Assembly (NCBI RefSeq): GCF_017355835.1
Contig: NZ_JAFEWF010000003.1
Coordinates: forward strand, 124,001 to 188,000
Direction: 5' to 3'
From: Desertivirga brevis
GTDB lineage: Bacteria; Bacteroidota; Bacteroidia; Sphingobacteriales; Sphingobacteriaceae
Length of the DNA stretch: 64,000 nucleotides
Made by a program: the position numbers and the translations under genes. Positions within the stretch are counted from its first letter, which is position 1. Every line of letters begins with the position of its first letter. The notes under the pieces are model-generated. The model searched no databases. It had not been told where the DNA came from and saw only the letters and a program-made list of their open reading frames with translations. Below are positions 47,094-56,762 of the stretch, in pieces.

Positions 47094-48476
47094 CTATTTG
47101 GTTATCTGTACCGAGCTATCATTTATAACAAAGGGATGTACCTGAAGCATTCGATAGATCTCTGCCCCGGCTAGCAGCACAGGTCCATAGCCGTGAGCCG
47201 CATATACATTTACCGGACGGTAGAAATAGAACGCCGGATCGAAGCCCATTCCTGTGCCTACACACGTTCCTTCAACTTGCCCTTTTGCATTTACTTTAGT
47301 AGCGACTGCATTCCATGCCAGTAAAGCCATGGGGCCATAAGCTTTAGGGTCCAGCCATCCTTTGTTCACTGCGCGTGCAATGCAGTACGCGTAGATAGCT
47401 GTAGCAGAGGTTTCGAGATACGTTTCATTACGATCCAGCAATTGATGCCAGAAGCCAGTACCATCTTGGCGCTGAGCTAGGCCGGCTGCGTGTTTTTTTA
47501 GCAGATCCAAGATTTCGGATCTCCCCGGATGGTTTTCCGGTAGAGCATCAAGCAGCTCGATCTTAGTAAGAATTGCCCATCCATTTGCCCTTCCCCAGTG
47601 AAACTGAGGGTGCGGGTTCATGTCTTGCACCCAACCGTGCATGTATAAGCCACGCTCGTTATTGAACATCCTTTGTGAAAATTGGCGATATTGCTTAACA
47701 GCTTCATCAAAATATTTTTTATCCCCTGTTAGTACTCCCATTTGAGCAAGCGCTGGTAAGCTCATGTATAGGTCATCTAACCAAAGTGTATTTGGTTGAG
47801 GCCTGTTACGGGCAAGGGTTCCGTCACTTAGGCGGAATTCCTTGGTCATAATATAACTAATGAAGTTATCTATAGCCGGACGAATGTCGGACTTTAATTG
47901 TCCTGTTCTAAGGGTCTTTATGAAAGATGCCGTCAGGGCTCCTCCATCATCCAGCGCATGTGGATTTAAATAAGAGCGAACAGGTGTAGCAGCTTCAGGG
48001 TTTTTCCTTGAGTACTCTTTGAATCCATTAATTACGTCAGCAATGAAGTTAACACGGCTAACTGCGTAATCAGTATATTTTTTATCCCCGGTTGCTACAC
48101 CAGCCTCAAGCATCCCCGTATAAGTTACTCCCCATTCATAGCTAAGTAACCGAAAATCGCCGGGCTTAAAGACGGTGTTTGAGCTAGCCTTTTTATAGTC
48201 AGTAACTGGAGCCTGACTAGTTTTGTCGATTAGTTGAGTGTAGGTCGTTGCGTTTAGATAGTTGAAAACTTTATCTAAAACCGCTTTAACATCAGCTGGC
48301 TTTGTTTCGCCATATGGTGTTGGGTATTCTGGTTTAAGTAGATGAAGAGGGGTAGTAGAATCATTCCCTTTCAGTGTGGTGTACTGTGCAAATAAAGGAC
48401 AAGTTGTTAAGTTAAGCCCTATCGCCACAGCAATATTAAAGGCGGTCTTCTTGTACTTGTAAGTTGAAAATGGCAT
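47094..48476 (-). CDS. GH105 unsaturated rhamnogalacturonyl hydrolase
   Basis: The 460-residue exported protein (signal peptide about 1-31) has the (alpha/alpha)6-barrel of GH88/GH105. The key Asp is in NTLWLDDLYMSLPALAQMG (about 229). FHWGRANGWAI (about 286), LETSATAIYAYCIARAVNKG (about 344) and GPVLLAGAE near the end fit. It hydrolyses unsaturated uronyl ends left by pectate or rhamnogalacturonan lyases. No lyase is in the window. It is the first gene of the minus-strand group and faces the propeller gene across a 559-bp spacer. Confidence 0.9.
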   Translation of the reverse strand: MPFSTYKYKKTAFNIAVAIGLNLTTCPLFAQYTTLKGNDSTTPLHLLKPEYPTPYGETKPADVKAVLDKVFNYLNATTYTQLIDKTSQAPVTDYKKASSNTVFKPGDFRLLSYEWGVTYTGMLEAGVATGDKKYTDYAVSRVNFIADVINGFKEYSRKNPEAATPVRSYLNPHALDDGGALTASFIKTLRTGQLKSDIRPAIDNFISYIMTKEFRLSDGTLARNRPQPNTLWLDDLYMSLPALAQMGVLTGDKKYFDEAVKQYRQFSQRMFNNERGLYMHGWVQDMNPHPQFHWGRANGWAILTKIELLDALPENHPGRSEILDLLKKHAAGLAQRQDGTGFWHQLLDRNETYLETSATAIYAYCIARAVNKGWLDPKAYGPMALLAWNAVATKVNAKGQVEGTCVGTGMGFDPAFYFYRPVNVYAAHGYGPVLLAGAEIYRMLQVHPFVINDSSVQITK

Positions 48477-49035
48477 ATAAAAGGTTGTTTAATAAAAAAT
48501 AGTTTTAATTATTAACAAGGTAACTTTTATAAAAGGTATCCCCCATTCGTAATTAGATTCATTGTATAAAAAACTTTTTTACGGATCAAGGAACAAAACT
48601 TGAGCTTTATTGGGATCCATAAGTGTGTGTTGTTAACTGGTTGTGCCTGGATGGCTAAAATTAAAAAGTTTCCCTAATGAACCTATCCTGAGGTATCCTG
48701 AAAAGCCTGTTTTTATTAGAATTGTTACAGATGAGGATTAGTAATACATAGGATGTTTCTTGAAGAATAATTCGTTCATGTATCAGTATTGTTAAAATTA
48801 ATTTACGTAGTTTTTTTTATTCTTGGCTCTTGATAACAAACGGAATTTTGGGCTGTCAGGATGGCTTGAAGCGGGAAGTTTTTTTAAGCCGGGAGATCAT
48901 TGATAACAGCTAATTAAGGAAGAAAATAGTTTGAGCTTTTAAAGAACATTTTAGTCCTTCTTATTTGAATTGTTGAGGCAATCCTGATGGCGATTCTGAG
49001 TTATCTATTAAATACCAGTAACCAATGTAACCAGT
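48477..49035. other. Divergent regulatory region of the pectin cluster
   Basis: The 559-bp AT-rich spacer separates the two halves of the pectin cluster. No gene is seen. A direct repeat of TATCCTGA lies near 48686-48704. No good TAnnTTTG is visible on either strand, so promoters remain unassigned. Confidence 0.5.
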
Positions 49036-50112
49036 ATGAGGCGTAGAGAATTTGTTTCAAATACACTTCTTTTATCTGCTGTAGCAATGCTGCCTAAGTT
49101 TTCATTTGGGATGCCAGAGCCGGATTGGAGAAAAGAAGTTTCTCCTTTGGCAAAACGGCTGAAACCTGTTGGACGTGCATTGGAAATGGAAGGATATTAT
49201 GTTTGGTGTAACAGTCCTATTATGGGACCAGATGGAAAAGTGCATGTGTTCTTCTCCCGCTGGCCTGCGAAAAAAGGAATGGGCGGTTGGATAAACAGTT
49301 CGGAAATAGCTCATGCGGTAGCAGATCATCCCGAAGCTTCATTTCAATATGTAAGCACAGTTCTTGCTCCTCGTGGTACGGGTTTCTGGGATGGTACTAC
49401 TTGCCATAACCCCCATATTAAGTTTGTAGACGGCAAGTACTGTCTCTTCTACATGGGGAATTCAAATGGAAAAACTAACACTAAAAGAATCGGTTTGGCC
49501 ACTGCAGATTCACTTTACGGTCCCTGGGTTCGACCCGCTATTCCACTTTTGGAGGCAGGACCGGAAGGCGCTTGGGACGATCATTGTACTACGAATCCAG
49601 CGTTTATAAAACATCCTAATGGCCAGTATTGGTTGTACTATAAATCATGGAATAATAACGATTATTATAATTCTACCGATCCTGTTATCAGAGGTAACCG
49701 TAAATATGGGTTAGCTATAGCGGATAAATTGGAAGGACCTTATGTTCGCTTCGTAGGAAATCCAGTAGTAGATTATTCCAGAAAGGGTGGGAACAGGCAA
49801 TTTGAAGATGCTTTTGTATGGGTAGACCAAGGAAAATTTAATATGCTTGCCCGAGACATGGGAGTTTATAACCAGGAAGTCGGTTTGCACATTAGGTCCA
49901 GGGATGGCTTAAGTTGGGATGAACCCAAGGTGGGTTATAAGCCCGTACGGGATTACGTTCAAGAGCCTCCTGCTCCATTAAATCTAAAACGCTATGGTCG
50001 TTTAGAACGACCTCAAATCCTGTTTATCAAAGGAAAACCAGCATATCTATTTACAGCCTCTCAGGGCGGTGTGTATATGACCGCATCTTCTTTTATCCTT
50101 AAAATATCGTAA
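49036..50112 (+). CDS. Five-bladed beta-propeller glycosidase (GH43-like)
   Basis: The 358-residue protein begins MRRREFVSNTLLLSAVAML, a twin-arginine-like export signal. The body shows repeated propeller strands: CNSPIMGPDGKVHVFFSRW (about 58), NPHIKFVDGKYCLFYMGNS (about 122), TTNPAFIKHPNGQYWLYYKS (about 187) and QFEDAFVWVDQGKFNMLARD (about 255). This suits the GH43/GH32/GH117-type propellers, with acidic residues on each blade. The exact family is unclear. It is 12 bp before a GH28 gene and likely co-transcribed. Confidence 0.75.
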   Translation: MRRREFVSNTLLLSAVAMLPKFSFGMPEPDWRKEVSPLAKRLKPVGRALEMEGYYVWCNSPIMGPDGKVHVFFSRWPAKKGMGGWINSSEIAHAVADHPEASFQYVSTVLAPRGTGFWDGTTCHNPHIKFVDGKYCLFYMGNSNGKTNTKRIGLATADSLYGPWVRPAIPLLEAGPEGAWDDHCTTNPAFIKHPNGQYWLYYKSWNNNDYYNSTDPVIRGNRKYGLAIADKLEGPYVRFVGNPVVDYSRKGGNRQFEDAFVWVDQGKFNMLARDMGVYNQEVGLHIRSRDGLSWDEPKVGYKPVRDYVQEPPAPLNLKRYGRLERPQILFIKGKPAYLFTASQGGVYMTASSFILKIS

Positions 50113-50124
50113 TATACTATTAAT

Positions 50125-51558
50125 ATGAACCTCAAGAGATACGTCAACAAAATTTCAGTACTTGCTATAGTTGCATTGTTATTTGCATTCAGGTCCAATG
50201 ATAATCCTAAAGTTTGGACTTCCTCAGACCAGCCGCAAAAGGAACTTGAAGCATTAAGGAAGGAAATAAAGGCCCCTAAATTTAAAAATAAAGACTATAA
50301 GATAACTGATTTCGGTGCTCAACCTGGCGCCCAGGTAAATAATACAGCGGCGTTCAAAAAGGCGATCGAAACTTGCAGCAAAAATGGCGGTGGACGCGTG
50401 GTAGTTCCGGCAGGAGCTTTCTTAACTGGTGCTATTTATTTGAAAAGTAACGTAAACCTGCATCTTGCAGATGGTGCAACTATAGTGTTTAGCCATAATC
50501 CAAAGGATTATCCTATTGTATTTACACGTTGGGAAGGAATGGAGTGCATGAATTATTCTTCTTTAATTTATGCCTACGGTGAGAAAAATATTGCAGTAAC
50601 CGGAAATGGAACACTAGATGGAAATGCTAATAACGAACGTTGGTGGAACTGGAATGGTAGTCCCCGCTATGGATGGAAAGAAGGAATGCCGAAACAAACT
50701 CCCGCCAGAACAGCCTTACATGAAATGATGCACAAAAAAGTTGATCCCAGAAAAAGGATCTTTGGCGACGGTCATTATCTAAGACCTAATATGTTCCAGC
50801 CATATAACTGCAAAAACATCTTGGTTTCGGGAGTGAAAATGATCAATTCTCCCATGTGGTTTATGAATCCGGTTCTTTGCGAAAATGTTACTATTGAAAA
50901 GGTTAAAGTTGCCGCCCATGGACCAAATACGGATGGATGCGATCCAGAATCCTGTAAAAACGTATTGATCAAAGACTGTTATTTTGATACAGGTGATGAT
51001 TGTATAGCTATAAAATCTGGGCGCGATGAGGATGGTCGCCGGATTGGAAAACCTGCGGAAAATCATATTATAGAAGGCTGTGAAATGAAAGATGGTCATG
51101 GAGGGGTAGTAATAGGAAGCGAGATTGCGGGCGGTGCAAGAAATATTTATGCTATCAATTGTACTATGGACAGTCCTAACCTTGACCGGGTTCTTCGTTT
51201 GAAAACAAGTTCATCCCGGGGGGGCATCATCGAAAACATTTTTATGAAAGATATTAAAGTTGGAGCCTACCGTGATGCGGCAATAACTTGTAACATGTTC
51301 TATGAAAAGCCCGGCAACTTTATGCCTACTATCAGGAATGTGTGGGTCGAAAATTTAGATGTTTCTAATGGCGGCAATTATGGAGTCTTTGTCAGGGCAT
51401 ATAAGGCATCTCCCGTTCAAAATTTGAAGTTAATTAACTGTGATATTAGAGGTGTGAAAAAGCCTATGCAAATTGACTATGTAAAGAACATGGAACTAAA
51501 GAACGTTAAAATAAATGGAGAGATAGCAGTTCTGCCAGATACACTTTCGAACCGGTAG
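50125..51558 (+). CDS. GH28 polygalacturonase
   Basis: The 477-residue exported protein (signal region about 1-23) has the beta-helix of GH28 with near-canonical motifs: HGPNTDGCDPES (about 270), DTGDDCIAIKSGRDEDG (about 289), GHGGVVIGSEIAGG (about 325) and LRLKTSSSRGG (about 354). The NTDG, DD and GHG motifs are all present, so activity is likely. It follows the propeller gene by 12 bp. Confidence 0.93.
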   Translation: MNLKRYVNKISVLAIVALLFAFRSNDNPKVWTSSDQPQKELEALRKEIKAPKFKNKDYKITDFGAQPGAQVNNTAAFKKAIETCSKNGGGRVVVPAGAFLTGAIYLKSNVNLHLADGATIVFSHNPKDYPIVFTRWEGMECMNYSSLIYAYGEKNIAVTGNGTLDGNANNERWWNWNGSPRYGWKEGMPKQTPARTALHEMMHKKVDPRKRIFGDGHYLRPNMFQPYNCKNILVSGVKMINSPMWFMNPVLCENVTIEKVKVAAHGPNTDGCDPESCKNVLIKDCYFDTGDDCIAIKSGRDEDGRRIGKPAENHIIEGCEMKDGHGGVVIGSEIAGGARNIYAINCTMDSPNLDRVLRLKTSSSRGGIIENIFMKDIKVGAYRDAAITCNMFYEKPGNFMPTIRNVWVENLDVSNGGNYGVFVRAYKASPVQNLKLINCDIRGVKKPMQIDYVKNMELKNVKINGEIAVLPDTLSNR

Positions 51559-51568
51559 TCTTTTGACG

Positions 51569-51640
51569 CCGGGAATATAAAAAAGGTAAAAGTTCGCCAC
51601 TATGATTATGGTTAAGCAGCTAGTAGTTTTATATTCCCGG
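51569..51640. repeat. 14-bp perfect inverted repeat
   Basis: Arms 51569-51582 and 51627-51640 are perfect reverse complements, separated by 44 bases. They lie in the 194-bp gap between the GH28 gene and the (alpha/alpha)6-barrel gene. No T-run makes a classic terminator. Confidence 0.8.
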
Positions 51641-51752
51641 TTACTATAATATCAAAGTGTTAGAAAATTTCATATACTAACCGGAGGAAAACCTGAACCA
51701 ACTGGCTCGACCCCGGTCGATCATAAATTCAAAGAAATAGAATGATTAAACT

Positions 51753-53903
51753 ATGACTGGAAAAAAACTAAAAATAAGGCTAACATTTTGCCTGTCCTTA
51801 TTTACTGTTATCCTCGTTCATGCACAGCCAATTAATAGGCAGGCTGTTGTTCAACGCCATACCATTATAAATACAAAGGTCGATTCACTTGAGTCCCTAT
51901 CTGTCGGAAATGGAAAGTTTGCGTACACTGTTGACGTCACAGGTTTACAATCCTTCCCTGAGCGGTATGCAAAAGGGGTAACTCTTGGCACTCAATCTGA
52001 ATGGGGCTGGAACCGGTTGAAAGACACAGTAGGCTATAAGTTCGATGAAACCTTGAAAGAGTACACACTCAATGGAAAAAAGTCTTCTTATTCCGTTCAA
52101 TTTTCAGGGGCTGACACCCGTCAAAGAAATGCTTCTGATTGGTTTCGTAAAAGTGTTCACCGCATTCAGCTTGGAAACCTGGGGCTTGATATTTATAAAA
52201 AGGATGGTTCGTTAGTGGGACCCAAAGATTTGCAAAATATACGCCAATCACTAAATATGTGGACGGGGGAGATTACAAGCCACTTCACAGTAGAAGGTAT
52301 ACCTGTTGATGTAGTTACGGTGGCGCACCAGGATCTGGATCTTTTAGGTTTTCAAGTAAAATCCCCGTTAATTACAACAGGGCAACTGAAGGTGAGATTG
52401 CGCTATCCATATCCAACAATGGAGTTTTTAGACGAGGGCGTTAATTACAAGGATCCTCAAAAACATAAATCTTCTATTATAGCTCAGGATGCGTCTGGCG
52501 CCACTATACAACACGAATTAGAAGGAATAACCTATTCCTCGATTTTTAAGTGGAATAATGCAAAGGTTAATGCAACTGGCACTACCCATTATTATCAGGT
52601 CACCCCAGATAAGAACAGTACAGTATTTGAATTCAGTTGCTTGTTTGCTCCTCAGCAAACTTCCGCATCTGCGCTTCCAAGTTTTAGTCAAACACGCGAG
52701 AACAGTATTACCCAGCTTAAGAAGTTTTGGATGAATGGAGCCGCCATTGATTTCGCTGGAAGTACTGATCCACGGGCAAAGGAACTAGAAAGACGTGTTA
52801 TCACGTCAGAATATCTGACAAAGATTCAATGCGCAGGTTCCTTTCCGCCGCAGGAAACAGGCCTAACCTATAATAGCTGGTTTGGTAAGCCGCATCTTGA
52901 AATGCATTGGTGGCATGGCATTCATTTCGCTCTCTGGAATAGACCGGAGTTATTGGAGAAAACCCTTGATTGGTATTTCAAGGTAGAAGACGGAGCGAAA
53001 GAAATTGCAAAGCGGCAGGGCTTTAAAGGAGCCCGTTGGCAAAAAATGACTGATCACGAAGGGTTGGAGAGCCCGTCGTCTGTTGGAGCATTTATAATTT
53101 GGCAGCAACCGCACCCGATCTATATGGCCGAATTACTTTATCGTAATTCCAACAACAAAGAAGTGCTTCAGAAATATAAGGATATCGTATTTGAGACGGC
53201 TGAATTCATGTCTTCATTTGCTGTTTATGATAGTGCAAAACAACGTTATAACCTTGGAAAGGGGTTGATTCCAGCTCAGGAAGTTTTTAAAGCTGTAGAT
53301 ACTTACAACCCTACTTATGAATTGGCCTACTGGGATTGGGCTTTACGTATAGCACAGCAATGGCGGGAGCGCATGGGAATGGCTCGCAATGCGGAGTGGG
53401 ATGCGGTTATCAATAAATTGGCTCCTCTTCCAAAATTGAATGGTGTATACTTGTCAACTGAGAACACCCCCGACTCTTTCACCAACGAGGAGTGGTTACG
53501 CGACCATCCATCCGTGTTGGGAGCTTTGGGAATGGTTCCAGCAGGGGCCAAACTAGATAAAGCTACGATGCAACGAACATTCGATACGGTATGGAAAGTT
53601 TGGCAATGGGATGATACCTGGGGGTGGGACTTTCCTATGACAGCAATGACCGCTGCGCGCTTAGGTAAACCCGAGAAGGCAATTGATGCCTTGTTTATGA
53701 ATATAAAGACTAATACTTATCTGAAAAACGGGCACAACTATCAGGATGGCCGTTTACGTATTTATCTTCCTGGTAATGGAGGTGTACTTGCAACGGTAGC
53801 AATGCTGGCAGGCGGTTGGGATGGGTCTGTAGGACCTAATCCAGGATTTCCAAAGAACGGAAAATGGAAAGTAAAATCAGAGGGCTTCAAAAAGATGCCT
53901 TAA
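51753..53903 (+). CDS. Unassigned (alpha/alpha)6-barrel glycosidase
   Basis: The 716-residue exported protein (signal peptide about 1-24) seems to have a beta-sandwich N-terminal domain (about 30-330). A helical barrel follows (about 345-700), similar in style to GH65, GH95 and related clans. Marked blocks are FGKPHLEMHWWHGIHFALWN (about 384), RWQKMTDHEGLESPSSVGAF (about 430), ETAEFMSSFA (about 483), EEWLRDHPSVLGALG (about 575) and WQWDDTWGWDFPMTAMTAARL (about 611-631, shown in part). I cannot place it in a named family. Its place in the pectin cluster suggests a side-chain exo-hydrolase. A terminator follows. Confidence 0.75.
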   Translation: MTGKKLKIRLTFCLSLFTVILVHAQPINRQAVVQRHTIINTKVDSLESLSVGNGKFAYTVDVTGLQSFPERYAKGVTLGTQSEWGWNRLKDTVGYKFDETLKEYTLNGKKSSYSVQFSGADTRQRNASDWFRKSVHRIQLGNLGLDIYKKDGSLVGPKDLQNIRQSLNMWTGEITSHFTVEGIPVDVVTVAHQDLDLLGFQVKSPLITTGQLKVRLRYPYPTMEFLDEGVNYKDPQKHKSSIIAQDASGATIQHELEGITYSSIFKWNNAKVNATGTTHYYQVTPDKNSTVFEFSCLFAPQQTSASALPSFSQTRENSITQLKKFWMNGAAIDFAGSTDPRAKELERRVITSEYLTKIQCAGSFPPQETGLTYNSWFGKPHLEMHWWHGIHFALWNRPELLEKTLDWYFKVEDGAKEIAKRQGFKGARWQKMTDHEGLESPSSVGAFIIWQQPHPIYMAELLYRNSNNKEVLQKYKDIVFETAEFMSSFAVYDSAKQRYNLGKGLIPAQEVFKAVDTYNPTYELAYWDWALRIAQQWRERMGMARNAEWDAVINKLAPLPKLNGVYLSTENTPDSFTNEEWLRDHPSVLGALGMVPAGAKLDKATMQRTFDTVWKVWQWDDTWGWDFPMTAMTAARLGKPEKAIDALFMNIKTNTYLKNGHNYQDGRLRIYLPGNGGVLATVAMLAGGWDGSVGPNPGFPKNGKWKVKSEGFKKMP

Positions 53904-53908
53904 AAGAT

Positions 53909-53937
53909 AAAAGGGGGATGTTTGGTCCCCCTTTTTT
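53909..53937 (+). terminator. Terminator after the barrel glycosidase gene
   Basis: A 10-bp GC-rich stem (53909-53918 with 53926-53935) and a run of T. Confidence 0.88.
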
Positions 53938-54022
53938 GTCTCGGAGGTCATATTTTCGTCAAGTAAAAAACTAAAAGAAAAATTTTCACTTTCTAGATTT
54001 AATTTTTGCCAAAATACACTTG

Positions 54023-54721
54023 ATGAAGATTTTGTTAATTGAAGATGAACCGGGGATCGTCTCTGTAATTTCACGTGGTTTAACTGACACAGGAATGGAG
54101 GTTAGTGTTGCAGCTGACGGCCGGACTGGGCTTGATATGGCTATAAAACATGATTTTGATCTGGTTATTTTAGATATTATGCTTCCTGAGATAAATGGTA
54201 TACAAGTATGCCGGGAAATCAGAAAAAAGAATACAAGCATACCTATTCTTATGCTCACAGCATTGAGTAGTACAGAGAATATCGTTACAGGTTTGGACAG
54301 TGGAGCAGATGATTATCTGGCAAAGCCTTTCAAGTTTGCAGAGTTGGAAGCAAGGATACGTACCCTCATACGGAGAAGCAAAACAGAAACTCAGCCTAAA
54401 AATAAACTGGTTTTTGCCGATCTTGAAATTGATCTTGATGCCAAGTCGATTAAGAGAGCTGGTAAGGAAATTAGTCTTACAGCAACAGAATACCGCTTGC
54501 TTGAATACTTTGTCCTTAATCCTAATAAGGTACTGTCGAGAATAGAGCTCCTCGATCACGTTTGGGACATTAATTTTAATATGGGAACTAACGTTGTAGA
54601 CGTTTATGTGAATTACCTAAGGAAGAAAATAGACAATGGATTCCCTATAAAGCTAATTCAGACCGTGTTTGGGATGGGATATATCTTGAAAGAGGAAGCA
54701 TCGGATGAGAATTCAAACTAA
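54023..54721 (+). CDS. OmpR-family response regulator
   Basis: The 232-residue protein has a receiver domain with the acidic pair ED (7-8), the phosphorylated Asp51 in LVILDIMLPEING and Lys in LAKPFKF (about 100). The C-terminal winged-helix DNA-binding domain (about 135-230) has SLTATEYRLLEYFVLNPNKV and ends GMGYILKEE. ATG 54023 is chosen over the in-frame TTG at 54020. The last 17 bases overlap the kinase gene, so the two are translationally coupled. Confidence 0.95.
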   Translation: MKILLIEDEPGIVSVISRGLTDTGMEVSVAADGRTGLDMAIKHDFDLVILDIMLPEINGIQVCREIRKKNTSIPILMLTALSSTENIVTGLDSGADDYLAKPFKFAELEARIRTLIRRSKTETQPKNKLVFADLEIDLDAKSIKRAGKEISLTATEYRLLEYFVLNPNKVLSRIELLDHVWDINFNMGTNVVDVYVNYLRKKIDNGFPIKLIQTVFGMGYILKEEASDENSN

Positions 54722-56063
54722 GATTACTTTACTTTATTTTATTATTGCCACAGCTGGCTTAATTCTTTTGAATGCATCCATATTCTATTTCGTTTCTCAG
54801 TTCAACTTTGAAGATTTCTTTAAAAGGCTGGAAGCACGGGTTCGCTTATCCGCTCAAATAAATCTTTTCCAGAATGAGAGGTCGGGCGCGTATCAGGACA
54901 TCCGAAATCGCTATTTAGAAAAGCTAGATCAAGAGAGAGACTATTTGATTAAATATGAAAAGGGAAAGTTTGCCAGACCTCTTCCTCTGCCAGAACAGTT
55001 CTACGAAGCAATTGTGAAAAACGGAAGTGCCAGGTATAATGTTGACAATGAGTTTTATGCTGGGTCATATGTGAAATCGCCTAAAGGAAGTTATATTGTA
55101 ATGGTGGCAGCTCAGGATCCTTACGGTTTCAAGGAGCTTGAGGAACTTAAGAAAGTCCTTATTATTACTTTTTTTATCTCAGTAATTCTCACTTATGTGG
55201 CAGGTAAGGTATTTTCTTACTATACCATCAAACCTGTACGTGCAATTATAAAAAGTGTACGAAGTATATCGGCCAATAATTTACATTTGCGTTTAACTGA
55301 ACTGAAAGGCAGTGATGAGATTTCGGAGCTTGTCCAAACCTTTAATCACATGCTTACTCGTCTGGAGACTTCTTTCGAGACTCAGAATAACTTTGTCAGT
55401 AATGCCTCACATGAACTTCGCACCCCATTAGCCATCATTACTTCAGAAACAGAACTATTGTTAAGTGCTGCCGGGCTACCAGAGAAAGCAAGTCAATCAG
55501 CCAAAAATATTTTAGCGGAGTCTGAGAAACTCGAACAAATTCTGACGAGCCTGCTTGGATTAGCTCAAACAGGTTTCGATGGAAAAAAACAAAACTGGCA
55601 ACTTATCCGCACTGATGAATTGGTACTAAATGTTGTAGACTCCGTAAGGAAGATCGATGCGGAAAGCAATATTGCGATCGATTTCTCGGGTCTTCCAGCA
55701 AATGAGGAGCTGTTATATACGGAAGGTAACATAAACTTACTGCGCCTAGCTTTGAGCAATATTGTACTTAATGCCTGTAAGTATTCAAACAATCAACAAG
55801 TAGTAGTGAGATTATCGGCTGAAAACGGAAGGATTGCAATTGTTGTGATTGATAAGGGAATTGGAATTCCCCAAAGTGAATTGCAACATGTTTTTGAGCC
55901 TTTTTTTAGAGCGTCTAATACAACTGATTTCGAAGGCCATGGCATAGGTCTTCCTCTGACTCTCAATATAATACGTTTGCATAAAGGTTCGATTGGAATA
56001 AGATCGGAAGAAAAGATTGGTACGGAAATGCAAGTTTTATTGCCCGTTTGTAGGAAAGTATAA
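54705..56063 (+). CDS. HAMP-domain sensor histidine kinase
   Basis: The 452-residue kinase has two membrane helices (about 5-27 and 150-170), a periplasmic domain of about 120 residues, a HAMP domain (about 170-225) and the HisKA helix with His236 in ASHELRTPLAIITSETELLL. The ATPase domain follows: the N box LSNIVLNACKYSN, the G1 box DKGIGIP, and FRASNTTDFEGHGIGL. It is the partner of the regulator encoded just upstream. The signal is not known. Confidence 0.95.
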   Translation: MRIQTKITLLYFIIATAGLILLNASIFYFVSQFNFEDFFKRLEARVRLSAQINLFQNERSGAYQDIRNRYLEKLDQERDYLIKYEKGKFARPLPLPEQFYEAIVKNGSARYNVDNEFYAGSYVKSPKGSYIVMVAAQDPYGFKELEELKKVLIITFFISVILTYVAGKVFSYYTIKPVRAIIKSVRSISANNLHLRLTELKGSDEISELVQTFNHMLTRLETSFETQNNFVSNASHELRTPLAIITSETELLLSAAGLPEKASQSAKNILAESEKLEQILTSLLGLAQTGFDGKKQNWQLIRTDELVLNVVDSVRKIDAESNIAIDFSGLPANEELLYTEGNINLLRLALSNIVLNACKYSNNQQVVVRLSAENGRIAIVVIDKGIGIPQSELQHVFEPFFRASNTTDFEGHGIGLPLTLNIIRLHKGSIGIRSEEKIGTEMQVLLPVCRKV

Positions 56064-56266
56064 ATTTTTCTTATTAAATTTTAATAACCCTTCTTCACAA
56101 CTAGTTTGTGCAAGCAGATGACTGACTTTTTTAGAGTTATACCCTTTTTCTCGTCTAAAACTATATTTTTTTCTAATCATATTCTAATAAGTATCTTAAG
56201 TTTCTTTAATAACCTTAAAGTAGTATTGTAATAACAAAATTATTGTTCACACTTAAAGTGATTGTT

Positions 56267-56740
56267 ATGCAAACTATTTTAATTCCAACCAGTTTTCAGC
56301 TCAAGTCGTTCGATTGTATATCGACGATATCCAGGCAGTTTAAAGGGCAGGAAATTTCAATACTTTTTACTCATATGTTTAAGCTATCAGATTCAATATC
56401 TGACCTCCTTATGTTATCAAGAAGAGTAAAAGAATATGAATATGTTAGCGAGGATTTTTACCGGGAATGTCACGAATTAAAGCTGAATTGCGCTGAAGTT
56501 AAATCTGTTGGGATAGAATTCTTTTATGGCGGCACTTTAGCAGCTTTCAAAAATTTCCTGGAAACTCATGAAGTGGATTTTATTCTCGATCCCGTATCAT
56601 GTAATTGTACTCCCCTGAACAAGTCGAGTATAGATCCTTCAGTACTAATTAATCGAGCAAACCTTCCTATCCTTGAGTTGCAAAAAATCTCGCATCAGGA
56701 GAATTTCAGTGAGAAAAAAGAATTAGAGGAAGTCAATTAA
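56267..56740 (+). CDS. UspA-like small protein
   Basis: The 157-residue protein opens MQTILIPTSFQLKSF, as Usp-fold proteins do. ATG 56267 is chosen over a TTG at 56243. The fold looks alpha/beta, with later strands at VDFILDPVSCNC and NLPILEL, but the ATP-binding GxxGxxxxG motif near the end is missing. A stress or membrane-linked regulatory role is possible. It lies 22 bp before the bestrophin gene and is probably in one operon with it. Confidence 0.55.
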   Translation: MQTILIPTSFQLKSFDCISTISRQFKGQEISILFTHMFKLSDSISDLLMLSRRVKEYEYVSEDFYRECHELKLNCAEVKSVGIEFFYGGTLAAFKNFLETHEVDFILDPVSCNCTPLNKSSIDPSVLINRANLPILELQKISHQENFSEKKELEEVN

Positions 56741-56762
56741 AAACTTAAATAAGAATCTGCTT

